DNA of 64,000 nucleotides from Nonomuraea zeae (GTDB lineage Bacteria; Actinomycetota; Actinomycetes; Streptosporangiales; Streptosporangiaceae). The stretch lies in NCBI RefSeq assembly GCF_005889725.1, contig NZ_VCKX01000008.1:1-64000 (forward strand). Direction: 5' to 3'. Positions 16,885-24,552 of this stretch are shown one piece after another. Within the stretch, counting starts at the first letter, position 1. Each line of letters starts with the position of its first letter. The position numbers and the translations under genes are program-made. The notes beneath the pieces are model-generated. The model did not search any database and was not told the origin of the DNA. It worked only from the letters and a program-made list of their open reading frames with translations.

Positions 16885-17739
16885 TCAGGCGGTGGGCTGC
16901 GCGAAGTGGGTGCCGAGGAAGGCCAGGATCGCGCGGGTCAACGCCACCCGGTGGTCGGACAGGGCGTGATCGGTCGGGAAGAGGTGGTGTTCGAGCCGCT
17001 CGACCGGATGCGCCTGATAGGCGGCCAGGACCGGCTCGTAGTGCATGGGGGCAGGGGTGACGGGGTCGAGCCCGGTGCCGATCAGCAGGACGGGGCGGGT
17101 GGACAGCCGCTCGGCGAGCGCGGTCAGGCTCCAGTCGTCGCCCGCCGCCTCCATCTCGGTGACGAGCGCCTCCCCGCTGGTGCCGCGCAGAGGCAGCAGC
17201 TCGTCGTCGAACGCCTCGACGTACGCCGCCCGGGTCTCGGGGCTGTGGCGGCAGGCCGCGGCACTCGCCCCGCTGTCGAACGCGGCGGCGGAGGCCACGG
17301 CCGCGATGGACGGGTCGGCCGCGGCGGTCATCAACGCCGCGAACCCCCCGAAACTGTGTCCGACGAGCGCCACCCGGTCCCGGTCCAGCCGGTGTTGCGC
17401 CGCCGCGGCGGGATCGCGGACGAAGGCGACGGCCGCGGCGGTGTCCGCCAGCACGTTCGTCCACGAGTACGTCCCGCCCACGCCCCACGAGCCGCGGTAG
17501 TGGAAGACGAGCGCGGCATAGCCGGCGCGGCGCAGGCTCTGCGCCACGTCGAAGTTCCGCTCGTTGCCGGGAAAACCGTGCGCGAGCACCACCACCGGGT
17601 GCGGCCCGGGCCCCGCCGGCACGTGCAGCACCCCGAGCAGCGGCACGCCGCCGCTGTCGAAGGTGACGGCGGGCGTGGTGGCGGCGGGGGCGAGGCCGGC
17701 CGGCGGGTCGGTGATGAGCGGGTCTGCGGCGCTGGTCAT
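16885..17739 (-). CDS. Alpha/beta hydrolase (dienelactone-hydrolase-like)
   Basis: A 284-residue cytosolic alpha/beta hydrolase. Oxyanion-hole segment LAHGFPGNERN, nucleophile elbow GHSFGG, acid in TGLDPVTP and histidine in TDHALSDH form a full catalytic set. ATG 17739 follows CGGAG. Its promoter carries ACCAATCGGT (17761-17770) and ACCGATCGGT (17797-17806), the same boxes as in the MFS/TetR intergenic region. It is therefore probably part of that TetR regulon. The substrate is unknown; ester hydrolysis of a compound handled by the MFS exporter would be consistent. Confidence 0.88.
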   Translation of the reverse strand: MTSAADPLITDPPAGLAPAATTPAVTFDSGGVPLLGVLHVPAGPGPHPVVVLAHGFPGNERNFDVAQSLRRAGYAALVFHYRGSWGVGGTYSWTNVLADTAAAVAFVRDPAAAAQHRLDRDRVALVGHSFGGFAALMTAAADPSIAAVASAAAFDSGASAAACRHSPETRAAYVEAFDDELLPLRGTSGEALVTEMEAAGDDWSLTALAERLSTRPVLLIGTGLDPVTPAPMHYEPVLAAYQAHPVERLEHHLFPTDHALSDHRVALTRAILAFLGTHFAQPTA

Positions 17740-17758
17740 GACGGCTCCGGAGCTGATC

Positions 17759-17808
17759 GAACCAATCGGTACGAAGTGACGCTAGCAGCTTCCCGAACCG
17801 ATCGGTAC
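17759..17808. promoter_or_regulatory. Two TetR-type operators upstream of the hydrolase
   Basis: GAACCAATCGGTACGAA starts at 17759 and GAACCGATCGGTACCAT at 17795. The core ACCGATCGGT (17797-17806) is a perfect 10-bp palindrome. They match the boxes at 15654-15708 in front of the divergent MFS and TetR genes. Confidence 0.78.
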
Positions 17809-17836
17809 CATCCATCGGCGGCCGGCGACCTGATCG

Positions 17837-18691
17837 TCAGCGGGGCAGCGCCGGGCGGGGCAGCGCGGGCGCGGCCACGTCCAGGGGAAGGCGGACGATG
17901 TTCGGGCTGTGCCGGGAGCCGAGCATCCCGAGGCTGGTCACGAGAAGCCCGTCGCCGGTGACCGCAATCGCGCTCGGCCCGTCGAGACCGTCGGCCTCGG
18001 TGGCCAGCACGGTCCTGGCGCCGTCCGGGGTGATGCGGAGGATGGTGTTCTCCGGGTGCACCGCGAGATACAGGGTGCCGGCGGAGTCGAAGGCGAGGTC
18101 GTCGGCGGGTATGCCCGCGTGCACCTGCGTGATCTCGCCCGGACCCTCCGCCTTGACGCCGATGCGCAGGACGGTGCCCTGGGCCGTGTTGGTCGCCCAC
18201 AGGTCGCCGTCCCAGACCTTGAGCCCGTTCACGCCCGTGGCCGAGACCGGGTCGTCCTGCGAGGTCGTCGCGAGGCGCTCGTCGATGAGCCAGCGGCGGA
18301 GCGTGTCCTCGCCGGGGGGACAATAGAGGATCTCGCCGCGCTCGGAGTCCGCCGCGTACAGGGTGCCGTCCTCGGCGAAGGTGATGCCGTTGAGCCCGGC
18401 CTGCGGAGGCGCGGCGGCGAACCGGACCCAGCGCCGGGGCGCCTCGCGCCGCCAGATTCCCACCACGGTTTCATCGGTGCTGCGCAGCGCGGCGTAGAGC
18501 CGGTCGTGGGCGTCCACGGCGAGGCCCACCGCGAGTGCGTCGGCCCCCTCGGGGGCCACCCGTTCGGACTCGCCGCCGGACAGCCAGACGTCGCCCGCCA
18601 GCAGCAACGTCGCGCAGACCGTGCCGTCGGCGAGCACCACGATGTTCTCCGGCGTCTCACCGGCGCTGTGATCGAAGGCTTTGATGATCAT
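17837..18691 (-). CDS. SMP-30/gluconolactonase-family beta-propeller protein
   Basis: A 284-residue six-bladed beta-propeller of the SMP-30/gluconolactonase/LRE family. The metal-site residues expected for lactonases are visible: Glu in TPENIV near residue 15, Asn in GLNGITF, Asn in GVNGLKV, and Asp in IPADDLAFD. Members hydrolyse sugar lactones or act as binding proteins. No signal peptide is present, so it is cytoplasmic. ATG 18691 has no clear ribosome binding site, and the upstream ~75 bp are unusually A+T-rich for this genome. No operon partner is evident. Confidence 0.85.
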   Translation of the reverse strand: MIIKAFDHSAGETPENIVVLADGTVCATLLLAGDVWLSGGESERVAPEGADALAVGLAVDAHDRLYAALRSTDETVVGIWRREAPRRWVRFAAAPPQAGLNGITFAEDGTLYAADSERGEILYCPPGEDTLRRWLIDERLATTSQDDPVSATGVNGLKVWDGDLWATNTAQGTVLRIGVKAEGPGEITQVHAGIPADDLAFDSAGTLYLAVHPENTILRITPDGARTVLATEADGLDGPSAIAVTGDGLLVTSLGMLGSRHSPNIVRLPLDVAAPALPRPALPR

Positions 18692-18768
18692 AAAATCAAC
18701 CGTCCAAAGATCTGGCCCGTATTTCCTGACAAATCATGATTCTCCCCGAGCGGTCGTGGTGGCGGCGG

Positions 18769-19386
18769 TTACGTCGTGGCGGCCCGGAGCCCGAGGACGA
18801 CGAGCATCACCGCCGTCACCCTGCCGACCACGCGTTTGAAGCGGGCCTTGCGGACGATGTTCGCCCCCTGGTGGATCAGGACCGACCAGGTCAGCAGCCA
18901 TACCGCCATCAGCAGGGCGTGAGCCGTGGCCAGGGTGAGGATCTGCCCGGCGAGGGGACGGCCGGACTCGACGAACTGCGGGACGAGGGTCAGGTAGATG
19001 GAGGCCGCCTTCGGGTTGAGCACGTTCGCGAGGAGGGCCTGGGTGTAGACGGAGCCGGTCCGTCTCGGCGGGTCCGCCCGCACCGGAGGCGGGGACGAGG
19101 CGGCCGAACGCCAGGTCCACAGGCCCAGGCCGATGAGGTAGGCGGCGCCGAGGAGCTTGACGGCGGTGAAGGCCTGGCTGGAGTGCATGATCAGGGCCGA
19201 CAGGCCGGCGACGGCCAGAGCGGCGTGGACGTACAGGCCGGTGATCGTCCCGAGGGCGACGGGGAGTGCCTGCCGCCGGCCGCCGGTCGTGACGTGCTGG
19301 ATCAGCAGGGTCATGCTGGCGCCCGGAGTGGCGATGACGGGCAGGATCGCCAGGAGGAACGCGGCGGCGGCGTACGGGTGGATCAT
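18769..19386 (-). CDS. LysE-family exporter
   Basis: A 205-residue LysE/RhtB exporter with about six membrane segments. The N-terminal signature is LPVIATPGASMTLLI and the mid-protein motif is LLANVLNPKAASIYLTLVPQF. ATG 19386 overlaps the stop of the metallophosphoesterase (ATGA at 19383-19386), so the two are translationally coupled and co-transcribed from the promoter at about 20133-20180. The exported metabolite is unknown. Confidence 0.92.
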   Translation of the reverse strand: MIHPYAAAAFLLAILPVIATPGASMTLLIQHVTTGGRRQALPVALGTITGLYVHAALAVAGLSALIMHSSQAFTAVKLLGAAYLIGLGLWTWRSAASSPPPVRADPPRRTGSVYTQALLANVLNPKAASIYLTLVPQFVESGRPLAGQILTLATAHALLMAVWLLTWSVLIHQGANIVRKARFKRVVGRVTAVMLVVLGLRAATT

Positions 19387-20132
19387 GCCGGGAGCACGAC
19401 GCGGTAGTGGGTCGTCAGGCGGCGGTCGTCGTCCAGGATGTGGAAGGCGAGGCCGGGCGGCTGCTCGCGGTCGGCGGGCCGGTCGCCCTCCCAGGGCAGG
19501 CGCAGGGTCCAGGTGGCGGCCGGCCCGACGATCAGCGGGCGGCCGGCGAAGGTGGAGGCGGCCGCGGTGTGGGCGTGCCCGGTGAGCACGGCGACCACCC
19601 CGGGGTACGCGTCGAGCAGCGCGGCCAGGTCCTCGGGCGACTCCAGCCGCCCGGAGTCGGGCAACGGGTGGTGCAGCACGACGGGCGGCTGGTGGAAGGC
19701 GATCAGCGCGGGCGTGCCCGGGGCGAGCCCGTCGAGGGTGGCCCGCAGCCAGGCGAGGGTCTCGGCGTCGAGGCGGCCCTCGTCGCGGCCCGGGATGGTG
19801 GAGTCGCACATCAGGATGGCCGTGCCGGCGATGTGGTGGACCTCGTTGACGGGCCCGGGGCCGGGTGGCCGGCGCAGCAGCGCCTTGCGGTAGGCCGGGC
19901 GGGAGTCGTGGTTGCCGGGACAGGCCAGCACCGGGAAGGGGGCGGCCAGGATCCGGGCGGCCTCCTCGTACTCGGCCTCCTCGCCGTGATCGGCGATGTC
20001 ACCGGTGACCAGCAGGGCGTCTACCGGGCGGGGCAGGGCCCGCAGGTAGTCCATCACCAGGGTGGCGCGCCGGGTCGCCCGGTCGGTGCCGTCGAGGTGC
20101 AGGTCGCTGATCTGGGCCAGCAGCAGCGTCAT
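19383..20132 (-). CDS. Class III metallophosphoesterase (CpdA/GpdQ-like)
   Basis: A 249-residue calcineurin-like phosphodiesterase with the full metal-ligand set: DLH (residues 10-12), GD in VTGDIADHG, GNHD in CPGNHDS, H in AFHQPPV and GHAH in LTGHAHTAA. This is the class III cyclic-nucleotide or glycerophosphodiester phosphodiesterase pattern. It is followed by an overlapping LysE exporter gene and diverges from a CGNR-type regulator. The 30-bp palindrome at 20148-20177 lies between them. Confidence 0.9.
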   Translation of the reverse strand: MTLLLAQISDLHLDGTDRATRRATLVMDYLRALPRPVDALLVTGDIADHGEEAEYEEAARILAAPFPVLACPGNHDSRPAYRKALLRRPPGPGPVNEVHHIAGTAILMCDSTIPGRDEGRLDAETLAWLRATLDGLAPGTPALIAFHQPPVVLHHPLPDSGRLESPEDLAALLDAYPGVVAVLTGHAHTAAASTFAGRPLIVGPAATWTLRLPWEGDRPADREQPPGLAFHILDDDRRLTTHYRVVLPA

Positions 20133-20147
20133 CGTCTGATCCCACCG

Positions 20148-20177
20148 TCTAATGGTTAAATTGGATTAAGCGTTAGA
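20148..20177. promoter_or_regulatory. 30-bp imperfect palindrome in a divergent promoter
   Basis: TCTAATGGTTAA (20148-20159) and TTAAGCGTTAGA (20166-20177) are inverted repeats matching at 10 of 12 positions around the spacer ATTGGA. The site is 16 bp upstream of the metallophosphoesterase start and 45 bp upstream of the CGNR gene. It is the best candidate operator for the CGNR regulator. Confidence 0.68.
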
Positions 20178-20221
20178 GACCATAGGGTACGGGTGAGGGT
20201 GCGGGCAACCGGGAGGTTCGA

Positions 20222-20839
20222 GTGGTGCGATGGCCGGCGCTGGAACTGGTGAGCACGATTCGCCACGACGGCGACGGCGGCGTGGCCGACGACCTGGCGA
20301 CGTCGCAGAGCGCCGCCCGCTGGGTCCACCAGCAGGCCGAGCTGCTGGACGGGCACGTGGACGTCGCGCGGATCGCGATGGACGAGGAGCTCAGGAACGA
20401 GATCGTCAGGCTGCGCCGGGCCGTGCGGGCGTTGTTCGCCCACGCCGTCAGCCCGGCGCCGCCGAGCCGGGCCGACGCCCACCGGCTGATGCCCGTGGAG
20501 GAGGCGCTGGCCCAGCTCAACGCGGCGGCCGCCCGCGAGGCCGTCGTCCCGCGACTCGACTGGCCCGCGGGCGAGGCGCCCAGGGCGGGGGTGCTGTCCG
20601 CGGAGCCCGACGCGAACGTCCGGCTGATCGCCGCGCTGGCCCGCGCCGCCATCGATTTCCTCAGCGGTCCGCAGCGCGAGCAGCTACGGGCCTGCAACGC
20701 GCCGCGCTGCGTGCGCTACTTCGTCAAGAGCCACGGCCGGCAGGAGTGGTGCAAGCCGTCGTGCGGCAACCGGGCGCGGGTGGCCCGCCACTACCAGCGC
20801 CGCAACGCGGTGGACGCGGGCGACCTGGCCGAGCCCTGA
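20222..20839 (+). CDS. CGNR zinc-finger transcriptional regulator
   Basis: A 205-residue protein with an N-terminal ABATE-type ligand domain and a C-terminal CGNR zinc finger (CNAPRC ... CKPSCGNRARV, followed by ARHYQRR). This domain pair occurs in small actinobacterial stress or ligand-responsive regulators. GTG 20222 follows GGGAGG at 20211-20216. It diverges from the phosphoesterase-LysE operon across a 30-bp palindrome and is the probable regulator of that operon. Confidence 0.9.
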   Translation: MVRWPALELVSTIRHDGDGGVADDLATSQSAARWVHQQAELLDGHVDVARIAMDEELRNEIVRLRRAVRALFAHAVSPAPPSRADAHRLMPVEEALAQLNAAAAREAVVPRLDWPAGEAPRAGVLSAEPDANVRLIAALARAAIDFLSGPQREQLRACNAPRCVRYFVKSHGRQEWCKPSCGNRARVARHYQRRNAVDAGDLAEP

Positions 20840-21004
20840 CGCGCCCGCCCGGGCTCGCGGCCGGCCTGCTCAGAAGGTGTCTCTGCACCCGATCGCCCGG
20901 AGTCGACCATCGTGGCTCTCCGGGAGCGGCTCCCGAGGGCCCGATCCGGCCGCCGGCCCGCGGCGAGGCGGTCACCGCCCGGCACCGCTTCAGAGGTGAG
21001 GGCG

Positions 21005-21829
21005 TCAGAGCTCGTGCCCGCGCCCGGCGTAGCGGCCGGGCGTGCAGCCGTACTCCTTGGTGAAGGCCGTGATGAACGCCGACGGGCTGGAGTAGCCGAC
21101 GCGGTGCGCCACGTCGGCCACCGGCCGGGTCTCCAGCAGCACCCGCGACGTGCTGAGCCGCAGCTTGGTCCGCACCTTCGAGTACGGCATGCCGAACTCC
21201 CGCTCGAAGTCGCGCTGCAGCGTCTTGACGCTGACGTGCAGCCGCTCGGCCCACTCCGCCAGCCCGGCCTCGTCGCCCGGGTCGTGGGAGAGCGCCCGGG
21301 CCACGGTCAGCGCGAACCCGGTCCCGGTGGCGTGGTGGCCGACGAAGTCGGCGGTGGTCGGGCCGAGCCCGGCCATGATGCGCGTGCGGGCGGCGAGGGC
21401 CTCGCTCTCGTCGCAGGTCCGGCGGGCGATGGCCTGGATGAGCCGGGCCGCCTCCGGGTTCACCGAGACCGCGCCGGCCCGCAGCCCGCCGAGGGCCGCG
21501 GGCACCTCGCGCAGGCAGAGCCGGTAGACGGTCTGCCGGTCGGCCGCGCGGACCTCGTGGGTGACGGCTCGATGCGCCCAGAACGCCTCGCGCTGCCCCA
21601 CGAACTGCGTGCGAGCCCCGTACCTGCTCGACAGCATGCCGTCGGGGGACCAGTAGAGCTGGTGCAGGAAGTCCTGGCGGTTCTCGCCGAACTCCAGCGC
21701 GCCGGCGGAGCGGTACTTGAGCACGAGGATGCCGCCGGTCCGGCCGAGGCCGTAGCCGTACTCCTCGCACCAGAGCGGATCCGTGGTGACGGGCTCGGTG
21801 ACCGATACAGAGTGGCGTCTCGGCGACAT
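21005..21829 (-). CDS. AraC-family regulator, siderophore-type context
   Basis: A 274-residue AraC-family activator. Its C-terminal ~100 residues hold both helix-turn-helix units (HVSVKTLQRDFEREFGMPYS and ADVAHRVGYSSPSAFITAF). The open frame reaches 21892, but ATG 21829 is preferred because GGGAGGT lies six bases upstream. The longer form would start inside the iron-box region. Immediately upstream lies a 15/19 match to the DmdR/IdeR iron box and a divergent gene that ends as a FecCD siderophore permease. Iron-responsive control of siderophore uptake is therefore likely. AraC proteins of this kind usually sense the ferric siderophore. Confidence 0.88.
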   Translation of the reverse strand: MSPRRHSVSVTEPVTTDPLWCEEYGYGLGRTGGILVLKYRSAGALEFGENRQDFLHQLYWSPDGMLSSRYGARTQFVGQREAFWAHRAVTHEVRAADRQTVYRLCLREVPAALGGLRAGAVSVNPEAARLIQAIARRTCDESEALAARTRIMAGLGPTTADFVGHHATGTGFALTVARALSHDPGDEAGLAEWAERLHVSVKTLQRDFEREFGMPYSKVRTKLRLSTSRVLLETRPVADVAHRVGYSSPSAFITAFTKEYGCTPGRYAGRGHEL

Positions 21830-21860
21830 CGGTTGACCTCCCAGAGACATCAGCGGCAAC

Positions 21861-21879
21861 TTTGGTAAGGGTAGCCTAA
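21861..21879. promoter_or_regulatory. Iron box (DmdR/IdeR-type)
   Basis: TTTGGTAAGGGTAGCCTAA matches the actinobacterial iron-box consensus TTAGGTTAGGCTAACCTAA at 15 of 19 positions. It lies between the divergent AraC gene and the FecCD-tail gene. Iron-dependent repression of one or both is predicted. Confidence 0.68.
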
Positions 21880-21912
21880 GCTTCCTCTCCACTGTTGAAG
21901 GAAGCCTTGTTC

Positions 21913-22254
21913 ATGCACCATGTCCAGCTCCGGCACGCCGCCGGAGCCACCGTCATCATGCTCGCCCTGGTGGCCGGCTGCGGCTCGGCCGGGTCCGGCG
22001 AGCAGCCGGCGTCCGCCGCGCGGGCCGTCGCGCTGGCCGCGCCGCAGATCGGCCGGCTGCTGACGGGCGCGGCCGGCGTGGCCCTGGCCCCGGCGGCGCT
22101 GTCGGGCGCGGTGCTGCTGCTGACCGCCGACGTGGCCGCGCAGCTCCTGCTGGCCCCCGTCGCCCTTCCCGTGGGGGTGGTGACCACGGTGATCGGCGGT
22201 TGCTATCTCATCGCGCTGCTGGCCAGAAGGGCCAGACGCGACGGGGCCCGGTGA
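21913..22254 (+). CDS. Fusion remnant: lipoprotein start joined to FecCD siderophore-permease C-terminus
   Basis: A 113-residue frame starting at ATG 21913 (GAAGGAAG upstream; TTG 21895 also possible). Residues 1-30 are a lipoprotein signal with lipobox LVAGC. Residues from about 35 to the end match the last ~75 residues of FecCD-family ferric-siderophore permeases (ALAAPQIGRLLTGAAGV, LSGAVLLLTADVAAQLLLAP, LPVGVVTTVIGG). Real FecCD proteins have about 330 residues and ten helices, so this product cannot be a transporter by itself. The simplest reading is an in-frame deletion that joined the start of a siderophore-binding lipoprotein gene to the end of its permease gene. The iron box upstream and the adjacent AraC regulator support a former siderophore uptake operon. 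Confidence 0.72.
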   Translation: MHHVQLRHAAGATVIMLALVAGCGSAGSGEQPASAARAVALAAPQIGRLLTGAAGVALAPAALSGAVLLLTADVAAQLLLAPVALPVGVVTTVIGGCYLIALLARRARRDGAR

Positions 22255-22305
22255 CCGGCCCACCCGGCCCCACATCGCGGGCGAGGCGAATGGCAGGCTG
22301 CCACC

Positions 22306-23100
22306 ATGTCGAGCGAAACGTTGATCGTGGCAGTCGCCCAGCAGCCCGCCCGGCCGGGCGACGTCAGTGCCAACGCGCGGGCGGCGGCCACCGCCATCGA
22401 GACGGCCGCGGCGGCCGGCGCGAAGCTGCTGCTGTTCCCCGAGCTGTCCCTCGTCGGCTACGACCTGGACCTGTTCGCCGGGCCCGCGGACCCCGCGGTG
22501 CTCGTAACCGAGAACGACCCGCGCCTGGACCAGGCCCGGCAGGCCGCCAAGGACCACGGGCTGACGGCGGTGCTGGGCGCGGCCTGCCGCAGGCCGGACG
22601 GCGAGGTCTGGATCGCCTCGCTGGCGCTGCTGCCGGGCGGTGAGCTGTACGTCCACGGCAAGCGGAACCTGCACGGGCGCGAGCGCGAGCTCTTCCAGCC
22701 CGGAGGCGAGGGGCGGATCCTCGACGTGGACGGCTGGCGGGTGGCGCTCACGATCTGCTACGACGCCGGCGTGCCCGCCCACGCCGCGGACGCGGCCCGC
22801 CGGGGCGCCGAGGTGTACGCGGGGTCGGTGCTGTACACGATGGCGGAGACCCGGCGGTTCGACCTGCACTTCGCGGCGCGGGCCATGGACCATCGCATGT
22901 ACGCCGTCGCCGCGAACTACCCGGACGCCGGGCCGGGATGGGTGTCGTGCGGCGGCAGCGGCGTCTGGCATCCGGACGGCACCCGGCTGACGCAGGCGCC
23001 GACCGGTCCGGGCCTGTTCACGGCTGAGCTGTCCCGCGCCGAGCTGCGGGCACTGCGGGAGAAGGACGCCCGCGCCGGATATCCCCGCGGAGCGGCATAA
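22306..23100 (+). CDS. Carbon-nitrogen hydrolase (nitrilase superfamily)
   Basis: A 264-residue amidase of the nitrilase superfamily with the catalytic triad Glu46 (FPELS), Lys119 (GKRNLHGRE) and Cys151 (ICYDAG). Members hydrolyse amides, nitriles or N-carbamoyl groups. ATG 22306 follows GGCAGG. It stands alone on the plus strand, 51 bp after the FecCD remnant. The downstream P450 gene on the other strand would overlap its 3' end by 83 bp if the P450 frameshift were real. Confidence 0.9.
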   Translation: MSSETLIVAVAQQPARPGDVSANARAAATAIETAAAAGAKLLLFPELSLVGYDLDLFAGPADPAVLVTENDPRLDQARQAAKDHGLTAVLGAACRRPDGEVWIASLALLPGGELYVHGKRNLHGRERELFQPGGEGRILDVDGWRVALTICYDAGVPAHAADAARRGAEVYAGSVLYTMAETRRFDLHFAARAMDHRMYAVAANYPDAGPGWVSCGGSGVWHPDGTRLTQAPTGPGLFTAELSRAELRALREKDARAGYPRGAA

Positions 23101-23164
23101 GACGCAACGAACCCCGGCGGAACGATCGGCGACCGCCCGGTCCCCGGGCTCCACGATCGGGGTC

Positions 23165-23288
23165 GTGGAGCTGTGGCAGCGTTCCGCGACGCTCGATCTT
23201 CTCGACGAGCTGCGGGGGAGAGCACGCGGGGCGGGCGGGTGGCGGTGGTCGCCGGAGAGGCGGGCATCGGCAAGTCCCGTCAGGCGGC
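23165..23288 (+). pseudogene. LAL/LuxR-type large regulator, N-terminal fragment
   Basis: GTG 23165 begins VELWQRSATLDLLDELRG, the typical start of large ATP-binding LuxR regulators. The expected continuation GGRVAVVAGEAGIGKSRQA, including Walker A, is found one frame over from about 23216. Homology ends at about 23288, where the P450 3' end begins on the opposite strand. Only ~40 of about 900 residues remain and there is a frameshift, so this is a deletion scar. Confidence 0.66.
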
Positions 23289-24439
23289 TCGGAGAGGGAG
23301 GTGCGCCAGGGTCCTGAGCCAGTTGTTGGGGCGCGGACGGGGTCGCCGGCCGGTGACAGCGTGCGGACCTGGCGGACGAGGGCGGTGAGGAGGATCTCGG
23401 CCTCGAAGCGGGCCATCGCCGCGCCGACGCAGGCGTGGACGCCGGTGCCGAAGGACAGGTGGCCCGCCGGCCGGCGCAGGTCGAAGTCGTCGGGGTGTTT
23501 CCACACGCGGGGGTCGCGGTTGGCGGCGCCCAGGAAGCACAGCACCTTCTCGCCCGCCGGGATCCGGGTGCCGGCCAGCGTCGTCTCCCGCGTCGTGGTG
23601 CGGAACAGCAGGGGCGAGGGCGAGGCGTGGCGCAGGCTCTCCTCGAAGGCGGGCCGGACCAGCGCCGGGTCGGCGCGGAGGGCGTCCCAGACCTCGGGGC
23701 GGGTGGACAGCAGGCGCAGGGCCCAGGCCACGCCGTGCACCGTGGTGTCGATGCCGGCCGACAGCAGCGAGCGGATCAGGAGGGCGGCCTCGTCGGCGGT
23801 GATCTCGCCTCGGTCGGTGGCTTCGTACAGGTGCGCGCCCAGCCCGCCGGGCTGGAGCATGTCGCGCCGGCACTGGTCGGTGAGCCAGGCGGTGATCCGG
23901 GGAGCCTGCGCCATCGCCGCCTCGAAGAGCCGGTTGCGGGGGCCGAGGGCGTTGAAGACCATGTCGCCGTACAGGAGCAGGTTCTCCCTGTCGTGGGCGG
24001 CGATGCCGACGGCGTCGGCGAAGACGCGCAGGGGGTAGGGCTGGGCCAGGTCGGTGACGGCGTCGAACGTGCCCTTGCCGACCGCCGCACTGACGAGCCG
24101 GTCCGCGTGCCGCTCGAACTCGGGCCGCAGCGCCTCGATGGCGCGCGGCGACATCACGCGGGCGATCACCCTGCGGACGGTCGTGTGCGCCGGCGGGTCG
24201 GCCTCGAGTAACAGGCTCCGCGTCCGCCACGGCTGCTCCTTCAGGAAGTTCGCCAGCCCGATGCCCGCGGAGGAGCAGAAGGTCTCGAAGTCGCGGATGA
24301 CGTGCTGCGTCTCGGCATGGCGCGCGGTGGCCCAGATGCCGTAGGAGTCCAGGAAGAACACCGGGTCCGCGTCGTGGAGCTCCTCGTAGAAGGGCTCCGG
24401 GTCGTGCTGGAAGGCCGCTGAGAAGGGATCGACATCCAT
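23280..24439 (-). CDS. Cytochrome P450 with C-terminal frameshift
   Basis: A P450 with I-helix AGIDTT (residues 228-233), ExxR at 267-270 and heme-binding FGTGVHACVG with Cys337. Residues 1 to about 371 read in one frame. After LSPAGDPVRAP the expected C-terminus NNWLRTLAHLPLRAA is found in another frame, ending at the stop 23280-23282. One base appears to be missing in the C-run whose plus-strand copy is GGGG at 23328-23331. If the shift is real, the literal frame gains about 96 unrelated residues and runs to 23018 into the nitrilase gene. A homopolymer error is likely. ATG 24439 is preferred; GTG 24448 is possible. The oxidised substrate is unknown, and no ferredoxin gene is adjacent. Confidence 0.88.
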
Positions 24440-24552
24440 GGCTCTCACATCCTTTGCACGCGAGTGGTACCTGCCAGGAAACCCGCCCGCGCCGCGTCAG
24501 GCCAGCCACGCCGATGCTTCCGCGACGGGCGACGGCGTCTAGCATTTCGCAC

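Noticed and set aside
23018..23279. C-terminal extension of the P450
   Set aside because: The residues after position 371 are Arg/Pro-rich and antisense to other sequence, whereas the true P450 C-terminus lies in the neighbouring frame.
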